This document shows, piece by piece, positions 47,201 to 55,171 of a stretch of DNA of 64,000 nucleotides (its first letter is position 1; each line of letters opens with the position of its first letter). This stretch comes from Xenococcus sp. PCC 7305. GTDB taxonomy: Bacteria; Cyanobacteriota; Cyanobacteriia; Cyanobacteriales; Xenococcaceae. The position numbers were made by a program, and so were the translations under genes. A model generated the notes under the pieces. That model saw only the letters and a program-made list of their open reading frames with translations. It searched no databases and had not been told where the DNA came from. The stretch is from contig NZ_ALVZ01000230.1 of assembly GCF_000332055.1 (NCBI RefSeq), forward strand, positions 1-64,000, read 5' to 3'.

Positions 47201-49807
47201 TCCGATGTAAAGTTCTCCAGAAACTCCTATGGGAACTGGTTGAAGCTGCGGGTCTAAGATGTAAATCTGGGTATTCGCGATCGCCCGCCCAATTGGTGGT
47301 AGATTCGACCAACTGGTTACCGGATCACCCAAAGTATATGCTGTTGCTACATGGGTTTCTGATGGGCCGTAATGATTACTGAGGCGGCAATGGGATAGAC
47401 GAGTAAATAATTTAGCGATCGCAGAGGTGATCTGGAGCTGTTCTCCGGCAGTAATAACTTCTTGCAGATTTGTCGGGATAATAGGAGATCGCGCACTGAC
47501 TTCTGCTAGTTGCTGTAGGGCAATAAAAGGCAAAAATATTCTTTCGATCGCCTCTTCTACAAGTATCTGCCACAAAGCATCTGGATCTTTGCGAATGGAT
47601 TCGGTTGTCAATACCAAAGTCCCTCCAGAACAGAGGCTAGCAAAGATTTCCTGTAGGGAAACATCGAAACTTATGGGGGCAAATTGTAAAGTTTTGCGAG
47701 GTAATGGTTGCCGATGATTTTGCCAGTAAATGAGATTGCTTAGGCTGCGATGTTCCATCGCGACACCTTTGGGCTTTCCTGTCGAACCAGAGGTATAGAT
47801 GATATAGGCTAAGTTGGTTAGGGTTGCTATATTTTTTGGGTTATCTGCACTTTCTCGGTCTATACTTTCCCAATGACTATCTAAAAAGACTAGATTGCTC
47901 TTATGGCATGGCAAATCTGCGGATAATTTTTCTTGAGTTAAAAGAACTTCTACCTCAGCATCGAATAACATAAACTCTAAGCGATCGCGAGGGTAGGTGG
48001 AATCTAAGGGGACATAAGTTCCTCCCCCTTTGAGGATCGCTAATAAGCCGACTATGAGCAATGGCGATCGCTCTAAAAAAATGCCAACCTTGCTTTCGGG
48101 CTGGACTCCGAGTTTTTTTAGGTAATGTGCGAGTTTATTAGCCCGATTATTGAGTTCTAAATAAGTTATTTCTCTGCGATCGCCATTGATGGCTATCGAC
48201 TTAGGCCATTGTAAAGCGATCTCGTTGGGAGTTTTGGCAACTTGAGCTTCCCATAACTTATGGACGCAAAGCTCTTGAGGTAAAGTTTCTACGGTTTGGT
48301 TCCACCCTGTCAGTAATTGCTGGCGTTCGGAGGGGGTGACAAGAGGCAAATCAACTAGGCGTTGTTCGGGGTTGGCCACTATTGCTTGCAATAAAGTTTG
48401 AAAATGACCCAGCATTCTAGTAATTGTCGCAGCGTCAAAGAGATCACTACTATATTGAAATAGGCAATTAAGTCCTTGGGCTGTTTCGGATATCGATAGG
48501 GTGAGATCGAATTTGGCAATCTTCGGCAGGTTTCCCAATCCAGAAACGACAAACTTTGCTTCCTCTGCGCTTAATGTGGCGGCTAAATTAGGAGTATTGA
48601 CCAGGTTGAACATCACATCAAACAAAGGGTTACGGTTGAGGTTCCGTTCTATGCGAAGTTCCTCTATCAGTTTTTCAAAAGGGAGATCTTGATAGGTATA
48701 GGCTTCTTGGGCTATTTGACGTACTTTTCTCAGTAATTGTCTAAAGGTGATCTCCCCTGTAAATTTGGTGCGTAATGCTAAGGTGTTAGCAAAAAAACCA
48801 ATGATTCCTTGAATTTCCTTGCGGTTGCGGTTGGCAATAGGAGTGCCGACTATAATATCCTGAGCTCCCGTGTAGCGATAGAGAAGAGTTTTAAAGACTG
48901 CTAGCAAGGTCATGAACAAGGTTGCGCCTTCTTGTTTCCCTAGAGCTTTGATTGCTTTACTTAGTTCGGTCGCTATCGTGAAACGTTTCACCGCACCTTG
49001 ATAGGTTGCAATAGCAGGACGAGGGCGATCGCTTGGGAGTTGGAGAATCGGGATTTCCCCGCCTAGTTGTTTTTTCCAGTAAGTAAGATGGGATTCAATA
49101 ACTTTTCCTTTCAGCCAGTTTCTTTGCCAATAAGCAACATCGGCATATTGGATGGTCAGAGGTGTGAGAGGGGGAGGTTGTTTGCTAACACAGGCTTGGT
49201 AAAGTTTATTGAGCTCCTGCATAAAGATCGGACGCGACCAACCATCATAGATAATGTGATGCATAGCTAGGAGCATGACATATTCTGTCTCGCTGAGATG
49301 CAGAAGTTTGACTCGCCAGGATATTTCTTTGGTGAGGTCGAAAGGTTGGGTCTCTTCCGCTTTTATATATTCTCCTATTTGAGCTTTTCTTGCGGCTTCG
49401 TCTAGTTGAGAGAGATCGATAATTGGCAACTTGAACGCCTGATGGGTTGCGATCGCTTGAATTGGTGAGCCATCGACAATGGGAAAGGTTGTACGTAGGG
49501 TTTCGTGACGTTTTGCTAGTTGATTAAAACTTTGTTCTAAGGCAGATATGTTGAGTGAGCTGATAAGTTTTGAGGATACTAAGCTTTGGTAGGCGATGCA
49601 TTGAGGATCTAACTGTTGAATGAACCACAGTCTTTCTTGGGCAAAAGAGAGGGGAATTTTTTGTTCTCTAGAGATTGGTTTAATTGGAGGTGCTTGACGT
49701 TGAGACTTAATAACAGAGTGAATAGTTGACCAGAATTCTTGTTGTGATGTTTGGGAAGAGCGTTTGTTTTCTTTTGACTTAAGTCTTGCTGAAGAAGGTA
49801 ACTCCAT
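44213..49807 (-). CDS. Single-module NRPS with thioesterase-like, Ig-like and TPR regions
   Basis: A 1864-aa protein. The condensation domain (about 45-470) has intact HHIIYDG (His183-Gly189). The adenylation domain (about 500-1030) has YTSGSTGKPKG near 672, FDVSLQEIF and LYKTGDLARY. A carrier domain has FDLGGHSLL with its Ser near 1067. A thioesterase-like alpha/beta-hydrolase follows (about 1140-1330), with nucleophile elbow GGNCQS, so Cys not Ser, and a CSHGQYF histidine. An Ig-like beta segment spans about 1345-1455, and roughly eleven TPRs run from about 1470 to the end. Asp of FDVS is the conserved amino-acid-binding position, so an amino-acid substrate is likely. No other NRPS gene, transporter or phosphopantetheinyl transferase is nearby. 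Confidence 0.88.
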   Translation of the reverse strand: MELPSSARLKSKENKRSSQTSQQEFWSTIHSVIKSQRQAPPIKPISREQKIPLSFAQERLWFIQQLDPQCIAYQSLVSSKLISSLNISALEQSFNQLAKRHETLRTTFPIVDGSPIQAIATHQAFKLPIIDLSQLDEAARKAQIGEYIKAEETQPFDLTKEISWRVKLLHLSETEYVMLLAMHHIIYDGWSRPIFMQELNKLYQACVSKQPPPLTPLTIQYADVAYWQRNWLKGKVIESHLTYWKKQLGGEIPILQLPSDRPRPAIATYQGAVKRFTIATELSKAIKALGKQEGATLFMTLLAVFKTLLYRYTGAQDIIVGTPIANRNRKEIQGIIGFFANTLALRTKFTGEITFRQLLRKVRQIAQEAYTYQDLPFEKLIEELRIERNLNRNPLFDVMFNLVNTPNLAATLSAEEAKFVVSGLGNLPKIAKFDLTLSISETAQGLNCLFQYSSDLFDAATITRMLGHFQTLLQAIVANPEQRLVDLPLVTPSERQQLLTGWNQTVETLPQELCVHKLWEAQVAKTPNEIALQWPKSIAINGDRREITYLELNNRANKLAHYLKKLGVQPESKVGIFLERSPLLIVGLLAILKGGGTYVPLDSTYPRDRLEFMLFDAEVEVLLTQEKLSADLPCHKSNLVFLDSHWESIDRESADNPKNIATLTNLAYIIYTSGSTGKPKGVAMEHRSLSNLIYWQNHRQPLPRKTLQFAPISFDVSLQEIFASLCSGGTLVLTTESIRKDPDALWQILVEEAIERIFLPFIALQQLAEVSARSPIIPTNLQEVITAGEQLQITSAIAKLFTRLSHCRLSNHYGPSETHVATAYTLGDPVTSWSNLPPIGRAIANTQIYILDPQLQPVPIGVSGELYIGGSSLARGYLNRPDSNQEKFIVNPFDNSVRLYKTGDLARYLRDGNIEFLGRIDNQVKIRGYRIEPGEIETILTQHSHIEESIVLVREDCPGDKRLIAYIIPTQEQVPSLEELRGFLRQKLPNYMIPSALVPLEAMPLTPSGKVDRRALAKVNLVRQTAAETYVAPRNSTEQKLAEIWAKILWLDHEVGIYDNFFDLGGHSLLSVRLIAEIEQVFKRKVPLAALFQLGTIAELAKILDQEIVTTAKKSLTSTQVEKHPELSEELYHQLLAYTAGWQGKRVQPNSLIIGLNTKGQAQPLFWCLQGFRELSQLAKYLGADRPTYGMRSGHLLMKYTPDNIKALASHYVAEILTIDPNGPYLLGGNCQSTLIIFEIAQQLQRQGKQITLLCLLERFIPQIYTGRVSLFFGRDSHLNPYKYFQKPELGWHKFYTGELSVDLLPCSHGQYFSEPNIQLLTKKLHSYIEEASLAATPQFLPRRAYQAQMIFPKLTNFATGKSVAIPVTVKNISPVLWQETQISGITLGNHWLDEKGNLIQWSDGRVDLSQDLPPGEEIELSLTVTAPLTEGRYLLELDLVEEGVTWFKQKGSTTTIVPVEVVNAIRSQPENAAVYLGRGNSQFEKGDMARAIISYQKAIAVDPQQSAALYQNLGIALADQENLSAAIVAYKKALELETSNGELYFLLGKAQTKQNNFAEAVTNYQKAIALEPANFWFYQDLALALNRLNQTEEVIKICLEAIKLDPHNPELHCQLGSAQIRSGQTEAGVQSYDMAIALNVNQSANYYKKLGNDHSQQQNFPAARQAYLDSLAINPRQYPVCMALGNTLSRMEQPEEAIAFFQQALELDPKSDKAYNSLGNAQRKQGDLESSINSYYRSLKLNPQQFNVYKVLTTILNQLDRFPEAIAISQEAVTLGPNQPDIYSLLGDAQRKNGDLLAAISSYQKAIVLNPKHPFGIYKNLGDALSKEGKVAEAITAYQSALRLQPNHKAVQQSLASLKHHAT

Positions 49808-50369
49808 AGGTCAATTGGTTGATAATATTATTATTTTTAATTTTTTTATCTTAAATAAAATAAATTTATTTGAGATCGAAGTTTTTAGATATCGATTTTA
49901 TCCAGAAAAATATTCCATGTCAAAGAATAACAAAGGAGCTTTAAAATATTGAAAATAGCTTAAAATTCATTAGATAAGTTTGACAATGCAAAAAATAAAG
50001 ATTAGCTTGTAACTTTACCGAGCAGGGAAATAAATAAAATAAACAATCTCTTGACACAACAAATAAAGAATAGGTAATGCTAAACAAGTAATAATGCATT
50101 GTGGTAGTCAATAAGATACCAAATCAAACCTATGTGATTTTCGACTCTAGATCTAAAACTCGAAAACCACCTTATTAAATACCTGCACCCTAATTAAAAA
50201 TACTCGTATCCCGATCCCAATTAAATCCCTCAAGACCTTTAAATTATTGGGCTGAAGACTTTGAGTACAAGCCTAATAATATTAATGCAAATGGCTCAAA
50301 CTCTTATTTTTCAAGCGGTCTGGTATAAATCAATGATTGGTAATTGATAACAAACCCAGATAGAATATT
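49808..50369 (+). promoter_or_regulatory. Region between the NRPS and NafY genes, with TTGAGTAC box and extended -10
   Basis: A 562-bp divergent intergenic region without a credible gene. TTGAGTAC at 50261-50268 is 60 bp (start to start) before TGGTATAA at 50321-50328, predicting transcription from about 50335 towards the NafY-like gene. Element order and spacing equal those at 37293 and 37353 before the pnt operon. The AT-rich part near 49810-50050 should contain the NRPS promoter. Confidence 0.6.
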
Positions 50370-51101
50370 ATGAGTGCACAGCCTATTTCTAATGAAGTCG
50401 CGCTGAGGATTGCCTTAGCCGCTAAGGTATTGCCTAATACATCCGTCAAAGATTTAATCGAAGCTCTACAAACCAATCTTGACTATGAAATTACCGAAGA
50501 AACTCTTGGTAATCTTACAGTCACCCAATTAAAAAGGTCTTTTGGCAATATTTATGAAGTTGATAGCGAATGGGAAGGCGAAGATGCCGACAATAGCGAT
50601 ATAGCAAATTTTAAAGAAGCAGTAAGAATATTGTGGGGAGAAAAAGGTCAATGCGAGCAAGAATTGCCGATCAAACCATATCAAGAAGGAGATATGCCCA
50701 ACTCGATTAGAATTGCCGTGGCATCTAATACGGGGGAACAGTTGGACGGGCATTTTGGTTCTTGTCATCGCTACCTAATTTATCAGCTATCAGTAGATGA
50801 AATTAGATTGATCGCTGTCCGCTCGGCAATAGAGGCCGATCTTAGTGAAGATAAAAATCAATTCCGAGTCAATTTAATTAAGGATTGTCCAATTCTCTAT
50901 GTTTCATCCATCGGTGGCCCGGCTGCGGCGAAAGTTATTCAAGCCTATATCTATCCTATGAAAATAGAAAAAGGTGGTGCGATCAGAGAAATATTGGCAG
51001 ACTTACAAAATGCGATCGCGACTTCTCCTCCACCCTGGTTAGCCAAGATTCTAGGAGTCGGTACAGGTAAAAGGGTGAAAAATTATACGGCTGTTAGTTA
51101 G
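50370..51101 (+). CDS. NafY-like / NifX-family cofactor-binding protein
   Basis: A 243-aa two-domain protein. An N-terminal helical domain (about 1-100, ALRIALAAKVLPNTSVKDLIEAL) resembles the sterile-alpha-like domain of NafY. The C-terminal NifX/NafY domain (about 112-230) has IRIAVASNTGEQLDGHFGSC, with the His of the cofactor-binding loop, YVSSIGGPAAAKVIQ and PPPWLAKILG, the last also present in NifX at 13509. NafY binds apo-MoFe protein and FeMo-co. It is the first gene of a second nif-linked operon, 33 kb from the end of the main cluster. Confidence 0.85.
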   Translation: MSAQPISNEVALRIALAAKVLPNTSVKDLIEALQTNLDYEITEETLGNLTVTQLKRSFGNIYEVDSEWEGEDADNSDIANFKEAVRILWGEKGQCEQELPIKPYQEGDMPNSIRIAVASNTGEQLDGHFGSCHRYLIYQLSVDEIRLIAVRSAIEADLSEDKNQFRVNLIKDCPILYVSSIGGPAAAKVIQAYIYPMKIEKGGAIREILADLQNAIATSPPPWLAKILGVGTGKRVKNYTAVS

Positions 51102-51142
51102 TTAGCTATGAGCCATTGGTTACTCAAGACAAAGAACGCATT

Positions 51143-51487
51143 ATGACCATCAAACAAAATAAAGAGCGTATCCTCGAAATTCAGCGGATAACTGGGCTAA
51201 GACCAACCCATTTTGCGGATTTGGTTCGTGTTGCTCAACTGATTTACGATCCTAGTGGGGGAGTATCAGGGAAGATAGTTGAGGTTGATTGGTTAAGTTT
51301 TGGTATTCCGAGAAAGGTTGCCAGCAATTTGCGATCGCTAGGGGAGAAATATCAATATGAATCTCCTCATGTCGAAATTGACCTAGTTTGGGATGAATTA
51401 ACTCCAGAAACTCGTAGTTGGTTTATCGCGCACAAAAGTGTTTTATGGGAGATTGAAGAATCATTTCCTGCCTTGGATGAAGATTAA
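51143..51487 (+). CDS. Unknown protein of the NafY operon
   Basis: A 114-aa soluble protein from ATG 51143 (MTIKQNKERILEIQ); an in-frame TTG at 51116 would add 9 residues. It is acidic, with ITGLRPTHFADLVRVAQLIYD and a Trp-rich C-half (VDWLSFGIP, VWDELTPETRSWFIAHKSVLW). I recall similar small proteins among cyanobacterial nif genes but cannot name a family. No metal motif. It is 41 bp after the NafY-like gene and 28 bp before the next. Confidence 0.65.
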   Translation: MTIKQNKERILEIQRITGLRPTHFADLVRVAQLIYDPSGGVSGKIVEVDWLSFGIPRKVASNLRSLGEKYQYESPHVEIDLVWDELTPETRSWFIAHKSVLWEIEESFPALDED

Positions 51488-51515
51488 AACTACTAACCAC
51501 TAACAATTAAAAATT

Positions 51516-52157
51516 ATGCAAGTCTTAGGAGCGATTAATAAATTTGAGCAATGCGTCCTCAACATCTCTTTGATCAATATTTGCAATCAAGAGAGTCATG
51601 TTGGTCAGGAAATGCGCCAAAAATATAACCAATGGCAGGGAGAAAGAGACGAAACGGTTTATAATCCTTGGTTGGATCTCCATCAGTTTACGATCTATTT
51701 ACCGCACCCCGATCAAGAGTACGAAAACATTACTTTAGAAGCAGGTTTAACCAAAGGTTACAACGTCGAAGTACAGCCAGTTCAGAATCCTAGTCAATTA
51801 CCCTATAAAATTCCCCGAGGTGCACATTTTGTTGTGGTACTGCAACAGCAAAAGTTGGCATCCGACTTTAAAATTGTCGCCACAGGGATGTTTATTCGTC
51901 CCCTAGGAGTTCTAAGTCTCGATCTGATTGTGGATTCTGAGCTTGGGGAATATCAATCGATTATGATCAAACATCCCATTATTCGGGAATATCCCGAAGG
52001 TTTGGAAGACAAGCTGAATTTATTTCTTGCAGGAGAGCTTCCCAGTGAAGAACTGCCCCAAATAGTTAGATATGTCGACCAAGCTTTTAATCAAGACTAT
52101 AGACAGCCTTCTTGGCATAACATCTATTTAGCGGCTACAGGATTTGCCGGATGTTAA
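51516..52157 (+). CDS. Unknown 213-aa protein of the NafY operon
   Basis: A 213-aa soluble protein. It has FTIYLPHPDQEYENITLEAG, PYKIPRGAHFVVVLQQQK and MFIRPLGVLSLDLIVDSELG, and ends GFAGC. No signal peptide or membrane span. The sequence reads as a conserved globular fold, with four Cys at most, two near the N-terminus and one at the very end. Not recognised. Co-transcription with the NafY-like gene and the ferredoxin 49 bp downstream suggests a nitrogenase accessory role. Confidence 0.65.
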   Translation: MQVLGAINKFEQCVLNISLINICNQESHVGQEMRQKYNQWQGERDETVYNPWLDLHQFTIYLPHPDQEYENITLEAGLTKGYNVEVQPVQNPSQLPYKIPRGAHFVVVLQQQKLASDFKIVATGMFIRPLGVLSLDLIVDSELGEYQSIMIKHPIIREYPEGLEDKLNLFLAGELPSEELPQIVRYVDQAFNQDYRQPSWHNIYLAATGFAGC

Positions 52158-52206
52158 TGGTTGTTCATCTTTACAATTTATGAATGCTTTTTATTAGGAA
52201 TCAGGC

Positions 52207-52503
52207 ATGGCTACTCATAATGTGACTTTAATTAATTACAGTAAAAATTTTCAGCAAACTATTGCAGTTCCCGATGATGAGTATATTCTTGGGGAAGCTG
52301 CGGAGGCCGGGATCAAAGTTCCCTTTGAATGCGTGGTCGGTGCTTGCGCTACTTGTCAGGGCAAGATTGTCTCTGGCACAGTGGATCAATCAGAACAAAT
52401 GTTTTTAAGTGATAAACAAATTGCTGAAGGGTATATTTTAACTTGTGTGGCTAAACCCACTTCTGATTGCACTATTGAGGTCGATCTAGATTCTTACCTA
52501 TAA
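52207..52503 (+). CDS. Second FdxH-like [2Fe-2S] ferredoxin
   Basis: A 98-aa plant-type ferredoxin with CVVGACATC plus a distal Cys in ILTCVAKP. It resembles FdxH at 16567 (EQMFLSDKQIAEGYILTCVAKPTSDCTI against [23 protein letters not shown]; compared in pieces) but lacks the basic KGKRKK N-terminal patch and the SR of the cluster loop. It may serve a different partner or redox potential. AGGAATCAGGC precedes the ATG. Confidence 0.88.
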   Translation: MATHNVTLINYSKNFQQTIAVPDDEYILGEAAEAGIKVPFECVVGACATCQGKIVSGTVDQSEQMFLSDKQIAEGYILTCVAKPTSDCTIEVDLDSYL

Positions 52504-52545
52504 AATGTGAGTTCGATGAGTATAAAATTTACTAGTTGTGAATAA

Positions 52546-52569
52546 GGATTTGGGGATTTGGGGATTTGG
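52546..52569. repeat. GGATTTGG octamer repeat
   Basis: Three perfect GGATTTGG units in the 142-bp gap between the ferredoxin and the DUF364 gene. Confidence 0.85.
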
Positions 52570-52645
52570 GAAAAAGCCTATTACTTTGTTGTTCAACTTG
52601 GGAAATTTAATCCAAAAAAAATTCGTCGAACTGACTTTATAGAAG

Positions 52646-53419
52646 ATGATTAGCCCCAGAGAAATCTACAATCTTTTGTTAGATTCTAGTCACACAGAAA
52701 CTAAAATCAGAGAAATCATTATTGGTTTAACTTGGACCTTATGTAATGCAGAAGGAGTTGGTTTATGTATGAGTCCAGCTATTCCCACCCGCACCTTGCC
52801 TTGGTCAGGAACTTTAGTGGATCGCCCATGTAATGAATTGTCGCTGTGGATTCGTTCTTGGGACAATTATCAAGCCACAGTAGGCATGGCAGTGATTAAT
52901 GCGGCGATTAATTCTAGTTCTGATTTACCTGCTAAAGCAGAGCCGATATCTCTTCCAGGTTCCTCCAATTTAGCAGTTTTTGAGCATTTTCTGCCGTTGA
53001 TTCGGGGGCAAAAGGTGGCGGTTATTGGTCGCTATCCTGGGTTATCTCGTTACGAACAAGAAGTCTCAATGACTGTCATTGAACGCAAACCAAATTTTCA
53101 AGATTTGCCCGATCCGGCTGCGGAATACATCTTACCCGAAGCCGATTGGGTTTTTCTTACAGCGACTTCCATTCCCAATAAAACTTTTCCTCGTTTGGTG
53201 GAACTGTCCCAAAATGCCAAATTGGTCTTGATGGGCCCGACTGTTCCTTGGTTACCCGATTTGGCAGACATGGGAATCGATTATTTAGCAGGAGTTGCAG
53301 TAACTAATTCCTCTGCCTTGAGACAAACTGTTGCCGAAGGTGGTGGGGTGAGGATTTTTGAAACGGGCATTCAGTATCGAGTTTTGGAACTGTCGAAAGA
53401 AGTAATAAGTAATAAGTAA
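52646..53419 (+). CDS. DUF364 / DUF4213 Rossmann-like protein
   Basis: A 257-aa protein. An N-terminal DUF4213-type part has IREIIIGLTWTLCNAEGVGLCMSP and TLPWSGTLVDRP. A C-terminal DUF364 Rossmann-like part has GQKVAVIGRYPGLSRYE, the acidic EADWVFLTATSIPNKTFPRL and VLMGPTVPWLP. The family is linked to metal or molybdenum handling and occurs with some alternative nitrogenase genes. The last five residues (VISNK) and the stop codon are encoded by an AATAAGT tandem repeat, so the C-terminus has been rewritten by the repeat. Confidence 0.8.
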   Translation: MISPREIYNLLLDSSHTETKIREIIIGLTWTLCNAEGVGLCMSPAIPTRTLPWSGTLVDRPCNELSLWIRSWDNYQATVGMAVINAAINSSSDLPAKAEPISLPGSSNLAVFEHFLPLIRGQKVAVIGRYPGLSRYEQEVSMTVIERKPNFQDLPDPAAEYILPEADWVFLTATSIPNKTFPRLVELSQNAKLVLMGPTVPWLPDLADMGIDYLAGVAVTNSSALRQTVAEGGGVRIFETGIQYRVLELSKEVISNK

Positions 53420-53459
53420 TAAGTAATAAGTAATAAGTAATAAGTAATAAGTAATAAGT
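53404..53459. repeat. AATAAGT tandem repeat, eight units
   Basis: Eight perfect AATAAGT heptamers in 56 bp, covering the stop codon (53417-53419) of the DUF364 gene. The same heptamer covers the nifE stop at 11528. Confidence 0.95.
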
Positions 53460-53484
53460 ATTACTATCAACAGAGGTCAAGATT

Positions 53485-53901
53485 TTGGATAACAAACGCT
53501 TAATTATCTATCACAAGCAAGCTGCCAGTGCACGTATTCTATTTTTTGCCTTAAATGGTTCGGTTTGTCATTGTAATGGTTTACCTGCTGAGTCAAAAAT
53601 AGTTGACAGCTGTATTGAAGGAGATCGAGTTATTGACTATCCAGAAACCTTAATTCCCAGTCTTAAGGAACGATGGAAACTATCTAGCGATATTCTAGAG
53701 ATGGAAAAAACATTTATGGCGATCGCAGAGAGTGGAGATTTAGCGATCAATATCTATTTGGCTCGTTTCACGACGGTCGATCCTCCTCGCGAACAACTAA
53801 AACATCTAGGCGGCAAGTTTATTCCTATTGTTGATGCTCGCACCTTTCCCCCAGTCGAATTAAAATTATTGGGCTTGGTTTATTCATTTTTGATGGACTA
53901 A
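53485..53901 (+). CDS. Unknown protein downstream of DUF364
   Basis: A 138-aa protein with a TTG start (53485), preceded by AGAGGT at a suitable distance; no in-frame ATG gives a better start. It has IIYHKQAASARILFFALNG, two close cysteines in VCHCNG, and a C-half FTTVDPPREQLKHLGGKFIPI. It is not recognised. It is the last gene of the detached nif-linked operon, and the AATAAGT array lies before it. Confidence 0.6.
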   Translation: MDNKRLIIYHKQAASARILFFALNGSVCHCNGLPAESKIVDSCIEGDRVIDYPETLIPSLKERWKLSSDILEMEKTFMAIAESGDLAINIYLARFTTVDPPREQLKHLGGKFIPIVDARTFPPVELKLLGLVYSFLMD

Positions 53902-53969
53902 TCAAAGTTGTTTCTGGGAAAGAACAAACCATTGACTTAGGGGCGCATCGCGATACACCCCCACAGTAA

Positions 53970-54584
53970 TTAAACCTTAGATATTTCTACATCTGCTGAA
54001 GTTACGAACCATGTATCAAGATTTTGGGGACTAATTGGTTCTTTTAAGACCACTATATAGAGGTCATCTTTTTTTTCATGAGAAATCAAGTAATAAGTTT
54101 GCTTTTCCTCTACTTGATACCAAGCTGTGCCATTCCCCTCAGGATCTTGTTCCTTTAAAACATCTATTCCATCCTCACTAACCATAAAGGCCGTACCAGA
54201 AGAACTAGTAACCTGCAACTTTCGGTTGATCTGCCAACGTTTTTCAAAGCCATCTTTTAAATTTTGCGGAATCGCTTCGTGGACAAAAGCTAGAGCTTCT
54301 TCTTGGTGGGGACTTATTGAATTTGAGCCTTTATAGGAACCAGGTAAATTTTTAAATTCAATGGGGGATTCTTGGGGATTGTTTAATCCCTGCCATCCCG
54401 GACGCCATTTGCTCGTGAACTGTTCGATAATTGCTGTTCCATCATCAATATTTGATTCAATATTATTTTGCAGCCATTGCAAAGCATCCTGTTGGATTGC
54501 TTGTTCTTTTGGAGAATTATATTTGGCATAAGATACAAACGCATCTCTTAGGAAACTGGGATTTAATGTCTTGGAAGTAACCAT
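53970..54584 (-). CDS. Unknown 204-aa protein
   Basis: A 204-aa soluble protein on the minus strand, convergent with the nif-linked operon. It has SFLRDAFVSYAKYNSPKEQA near the start and a Trp-rich middle (KWRPGWQGLNNPQ). A second half has alternating beta-type sequence (LQVTSSSGTAFMVSEDG, TYYLISHEKKDDLYIVVLKE). No signal peptide, span or metal motif. I do not recognise it. Composition is coding-like throughout. Confidence 0.6.
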   Translation of the reverse strand: MVTSKTLNPSFLRDAFVSYAKYNSPKEQAIQQDALQWLQNNIESNIDDGTAIIEQFTSKWRPGWQGLNNPQESPIEFKNLPGSYKGSNSISPHQEEALAFVHEAIPQNLKDGFEKRWQINRKLQVTSSSGTAFMVSEDGIDVLKEQDPEGNGTAWYQVEEKQTYYLISHEKKDDLYIVVLKEPISPQNLDTWFVTSADVEISKV

Positions 54585-55171
54585 GATAAGTTGTCCTCGG
54601 ATTTAGGTTAAAGGTTGACAGCTTGACTATGACTAATTGTCATTAGCCAAAAATAGATAGCATTAATACCTTTCTAAATTTGAAACTCAATTTTACCCGT
54701 GAATCGAGGTGTTTTTGACACGATTTATAAGAGAGAAGAAAAAGCGAAGAGCATAAAAAAAAGAGCTTAGTGTTACCAAACTTAAGCCCTTAATAACTTA
54801 GACTTTTTTTTAAGTTATAAAAAACAATCTTTCCATATCAATCTCATATTCTGCCAGAGTTAGGAGATTGCAACCCTTGCCAGAAAATATGGCAAATTAA
54901 TTAGATAGAAGTCTTTTTTTTTCAAAATCTTAACCGTTTCTTTCTATCACAAGTATTAAGGTAATACTCAAGGATAAGAAATAGAAACTATTTAGGAGAA
55001 TATTTGTGTTCTCTACAATTTAACAATACTAATAATAGAAAAGCGAAACAGCCAATTACAATACAAATTAATTTTTATTTAACTAAAAACAAGTTGTATA
55101 AAAGCCATAAAGAACACAGTTTTACGTCTCTCGCTAATTTAAGAAAGTCTATAGTTACAACTCAGAAATAT
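54585..55171. other. Gene-poor AT-rich region
   Basis: No reliable gene. A 64-codon frame at 55004-55198 has low-complexity, Asn/Lys-rich composition and overlaps the end of a better coding remnant on the other strand. TACTCAA at 54965-54971 resembles half of the TTGAGTAC box. Confidence 0.5.

Noticed and set aside
49764-49952. 62-codon plus-strand ORF over the NRPS start
   Set aside because: It overlaps the NRPS 5' end antisense and consists of translated AT-rich spacer.
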